From DATAMF01 sp036260665 (lineage in GTDB: Bacteria; Chloroflexota; Anaerolineae; Aggregatilineales; Aggregatilineaceae): a stretch of 5,917 nucleotides of DNA. The translations under genes were made by a program, and so were the position numbers. Under the pieces are notes generated by a model. It was not told the DNA's origin and made no database searches. It saw only the letters and a program-made list of their open reading frames with translations. The stretch lies in contig DATAMF010000227.1 of NCBI GenBank assembly GCA_036260665.1, positions 1 through 5,917 of the forward strand. Direction: 5' to 3'. Positions 4,500 to 5,917 of this stretch are shown here, one piece after another; position 1 is the stretch's first letter, and the number at the start of each line of letters is the position of its first letter.

Positions 4500-5054
4500 A
4501 TGGCTGAAGTTCAATGGGAAAAGGATGCTGTTCTGCCTCAGATTCCGCGTGAGCGTAGTCTCAGCAAAAGTGCGGGACGCTGGAAGTTTTTGATCGTTGG
4601 AGTTGTACTTCTCGGTGCCATTGCCTATTTACTGCTTAACGGCACATTGGGTGCGCGTTATTATGTGACGGTGGATGAACTGTTGAACAACGCGGATATG
4701 CACGGTAAAAGTGTCCGTGTCTCCGGTGCTGTGATCAGTGATCCGAAGTTCAACGCCGAAACCGGAGAACTCTCGTTCGTGGTGGCGAACATCCCCAACG
4801 ATAGCGACGAGATCAAAAAACAGGGTGGTCTGGCAGCCGTGCTGCACAAAGCTTCCATTGATCCCGAAGCCACGCGCATGCAGGTGATTGCGCACGACAA
4901 AGAAATCCCCGATCTGCTGAAGGCCGAAGCCCAGGCGATTATGTCCGGCAAACTCGAAAAACAAGCGGATGGGACGTTCATTTTTTACGCCGACGAAATT
5001 ACCTTGAAATGCCCGACGAAGTACGAAGATGACGTGCCCAATCAGGCCAGCTAA
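4500..5054 (+). CDS. ccmE: Cytochrome c maturation heme chaperone CcmE, cysteine (CxxxY) type
   Basis: The 184-residue protein has a cytoplasmic N-terminus of about 28 residues, one membrane segment (about 29-47), and an external OB-fold domain starting RYYVTVDELL (53-62). Further matches to CcmE are GKSVRVSGAVI (69-79), LSFVVAN (91-97), a DLLKAEAQAIMSGKL segment (138-152) and the final strand DGTFIFYADEITLKC. In System I cytochrome c maturation CcmE receives heme from CcmC/CcmAB and passes it to CcmF. Classical CcmE binds heme through a His in HxxxY. Here the motif is C171-P-T-K-Y175, the cysteine variant reported for archaea and for Desulfovibrio. A stretch at about 101-137 (KKQGGLAAVLHKASIDPEA in the middle) looks longer than in the proteobacterial protein. 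A ribosome site, AAAGGG (4487-4492), lies 7 nt before the ATG. Other ccm genes are absent from the window. The diheme cytochrome upstream is a plausible client. Confidence 0.88.
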   Translation: MAEVQWEKDAVLPQIPRERSLSKSAGRWKFLIVGVVLLGAIAYLLLNGTLGARYYVTVDELLNNADMHGKSVRVSGAVISDPKFNAETGELSFVVANIPNDSDEIKKQGGLAAVLHKASIDPEATRMQVIAHDKEIPDLLKAEAQAIMSGKLEKQADGTFIFYADEITLKCPTKYEDDVPNQAS

Positions 5055-5075
5055 TCGTACGCCAGATCAGTCAAG

Positions 5076-5104
5076 ACGCCGGATGCCCTCCGGCGTTTTT
5101 CTTT
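5076..5104 (+). terminator. Rho-independent terminator of ccmE
   Basis: A perfect 8-bp stem, ACGCCGGA (5076-5083) with TCCGGCGT (5089-5096), has a 5-nt loop and continues into TTTTTCTTT. It shows that ccmE is the last gene of its transcript and is not in an operon with the hydrolase. Confidence 0.92.
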
Positions 5105-5120
5105 GTTCCGCTTCTCGATA

Positions 5121-5126
5121 TAGAAT
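5121..5126 (+). promoter_or_regulatory. Possible -10 box of the hydrolase gene
   Basis: TAGAAT (five of six) lies 38 bases before the hydrolase ATG. Only T-rich sequence from the terminator (TTCTTT, 5099-5104) occupies the -35 position at 16-bp spacing, so the call is weak. Because a strong terminator precedes, some promoter must lie in 5097-5164. Confidence 0.35.
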
Positions 5127-5164
5127 GAAAAAAGAACTTGAACTTGCCACAGGAAAGGTCTGTG

Positions 5165-5917
5165 ATGCAGCATCAAACCGCAACATTTCCCGGACGATAT
5201 GGCTTCTCCATCTTCACCCAGCAGTGGCTGCCCGACACCGCTCCGCGCGCCATCGTGCTGCTGGCGCACGGCATCGCGGAACACAGCGGGCGCTATACGC
5301 ATGTGGCCGAGGCATTCACCGCGCGCGGCTATGCCCTCAGCGCGCTTGATCACCGAGGACATGGCAAATCGGATGGGCCGCGCATGCATGCCGAGCAGTT
5401 CGATGACTACGTGACCGACCTACACACCTGCTTCGAGCGCATCCGCGCCGCCTACCCCAACACGCCTATCTTCAGCTACGGACACAGCATGGGATCATTA
5501 ATCAGCCTGCTGTTCGCGCTGCGCTGCCAGGATCAACTCGCCGGGCTGATCACCACCGGCACCGCGCTGATCCCCGCGGGCGCGACTCCCCAGACGGCGC
5601 GGATACTCAAGACCATCAGCCGCGTATCCGGCAAGCTGCGCCTGGTGCCCTCAGTCGCGCAGAACATCAGCCGCGACCCGGCAGTCGTCGAGCGCTACCT
5701 GAACGATCCGCTGGTCACGACGGGCAAACTGCCTATCGGCGCAGTGCTCCGGCTGATCCAAGCGGCGGAACAGGTGAAGGAGCAGCTTCCCACGCTGCGC
5801 CTGCCCTATCTGGCGCTGCACGGCGGCGCGGACCTGATCACCCTGCCGGACGCGATCTCGCTGATCCGGGAACGGGCGGGGTCGAGCGATCTCACGACCA
5901 AAATCTACGAGGGAGCC
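5165..5917 (+). CDS. Alpha/beta hydrolase, monoacylglycerol lipase type, 3' partial
   Basis: The frame stays open from the ATG at 5165 to the window edge, giving 251 residues. It is a serine hydrolase of the alpha/beta fold, closest in motif to monoacylglycerol lipases and lysophospholipases. H35-G36 in LLAHGIAEHSGRY forms the oxyanion-side HG motif, DHRGHGKSDGPR (62-73) is highly typical of this group, and the nucleophile elbow is G106-H-S108-M-G110. The catalytic Asp is probably D223 in ALHGGADLIT. The catalytic His should follow YEGA within a few residues and lies just beyond the edge. The expected reaction is hydrolysis of a glycerol or related ester; the substrate cannot be told from sequence. 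No signal peptide is seen, so it is likely cytoplasmic or membrane-associated. A ribosome site, AAAGG (5154-5158), lies 6 nt before the ATG. The gene is visibly richer in G/C and in CTG, GCG and CGC codons than mscL and ccmE beside it. Confidence 0.9.
   Translation, partial: MQHQTATFPGRYGFSIFTQQWLPDTAPRAIVLLAHGIAEHSGRYTHVAEAFTARGYALSALDHRGHGKSDGPRMHAEQFDDYVTDLHTCFERIRAAYPNTPIFSYGHSMGSLISLLFALRCQDQLAGLITTGTALIPAGATPQTARILKTISRVSGKLRLVPSVAQNISRDPAVVERYLNDPLVTTGKLPIGAVLRLIQAAEQVKEQLPTLRLPYLALHGGADLITLPDAISLIRERAGSSDLTTKIYEGA

Noticed and set aside
5029..5414. Plus- and minus-strand open frames around the start of the hydrolase gene
   Set aside because: They run through the ccmE terminator or in the wrong frame of the hydrolase. 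The true gene is the frame open from 5165 to the edge.

Overview
The window looks like ordinary chromosomal DNA from a free-living bacterium, most likely a member of the Chloroflexota. That placement is inference. It rests on the mix of families: a short HNH protein with a conserved N-terminal extension, a CcmE of the cysteine type, a MscL with a zinc-ribbon tail, and PPC-repeat secreted proteins. There is no rRNA or other marker. I see no tRNA, rRNA, CRISPR array, transposase or phage gene.

Layout from left to right. (1) Bases 1-1680 are the 3' part of a large, probably secreted beta-rich protein, with tandem PPC-like domains and a C-terminal DUF2135/YfaP-like domain, closed by a strong terminator. 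(2) Bases 1889-2422 encode a small HNH nuclease-family protein with its own promoter and terminator. (3) Bases 2512-2910 on the minus strand encode a NifX/NifB-type (dinitrogenase Fe-Mo cofactor domain) protein with a very histidine-rich loop. Its promoter is overlapped by a 17-bp near-perfect palindrome of Fur-family type. (4) Bases 3100-4385 are a likely two-gene operon: a diheme cytochrome c anchored near both ends, then MscL with a four-cysteine tail. (5) Bases 4500-5054 encode a CcmE heme chaperone in which the usual heme-binding histidine is replaced by cysteine (CxxxY type). It has a well-formed promoter and a strong terminator. (6) Bases 5165-5917 are an alpha/beta hydrolase (monoacylglycerol lipase type) that runs off the right edge just before its expected catalytic histidine.

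The genes are mostly separate transcription units with recognisable terminators. The clearest functional link is heme: the cytochrome c needs a c-type maturation system, and CcmE, two genes downstream, is part of one. No ccmA/B/C/F/G/H is visible, so the rest of that pathway must lie elsewhere. The most testable new point is a metal-regulation hypothesis: the His-rich NifX-like gene sits behind a palindrome resembling FUR-family (Fur/Zur/Nur) operators. I do not see a clearly new multi-gene system. The more unusual features are at the level of domain architecture and regulation.
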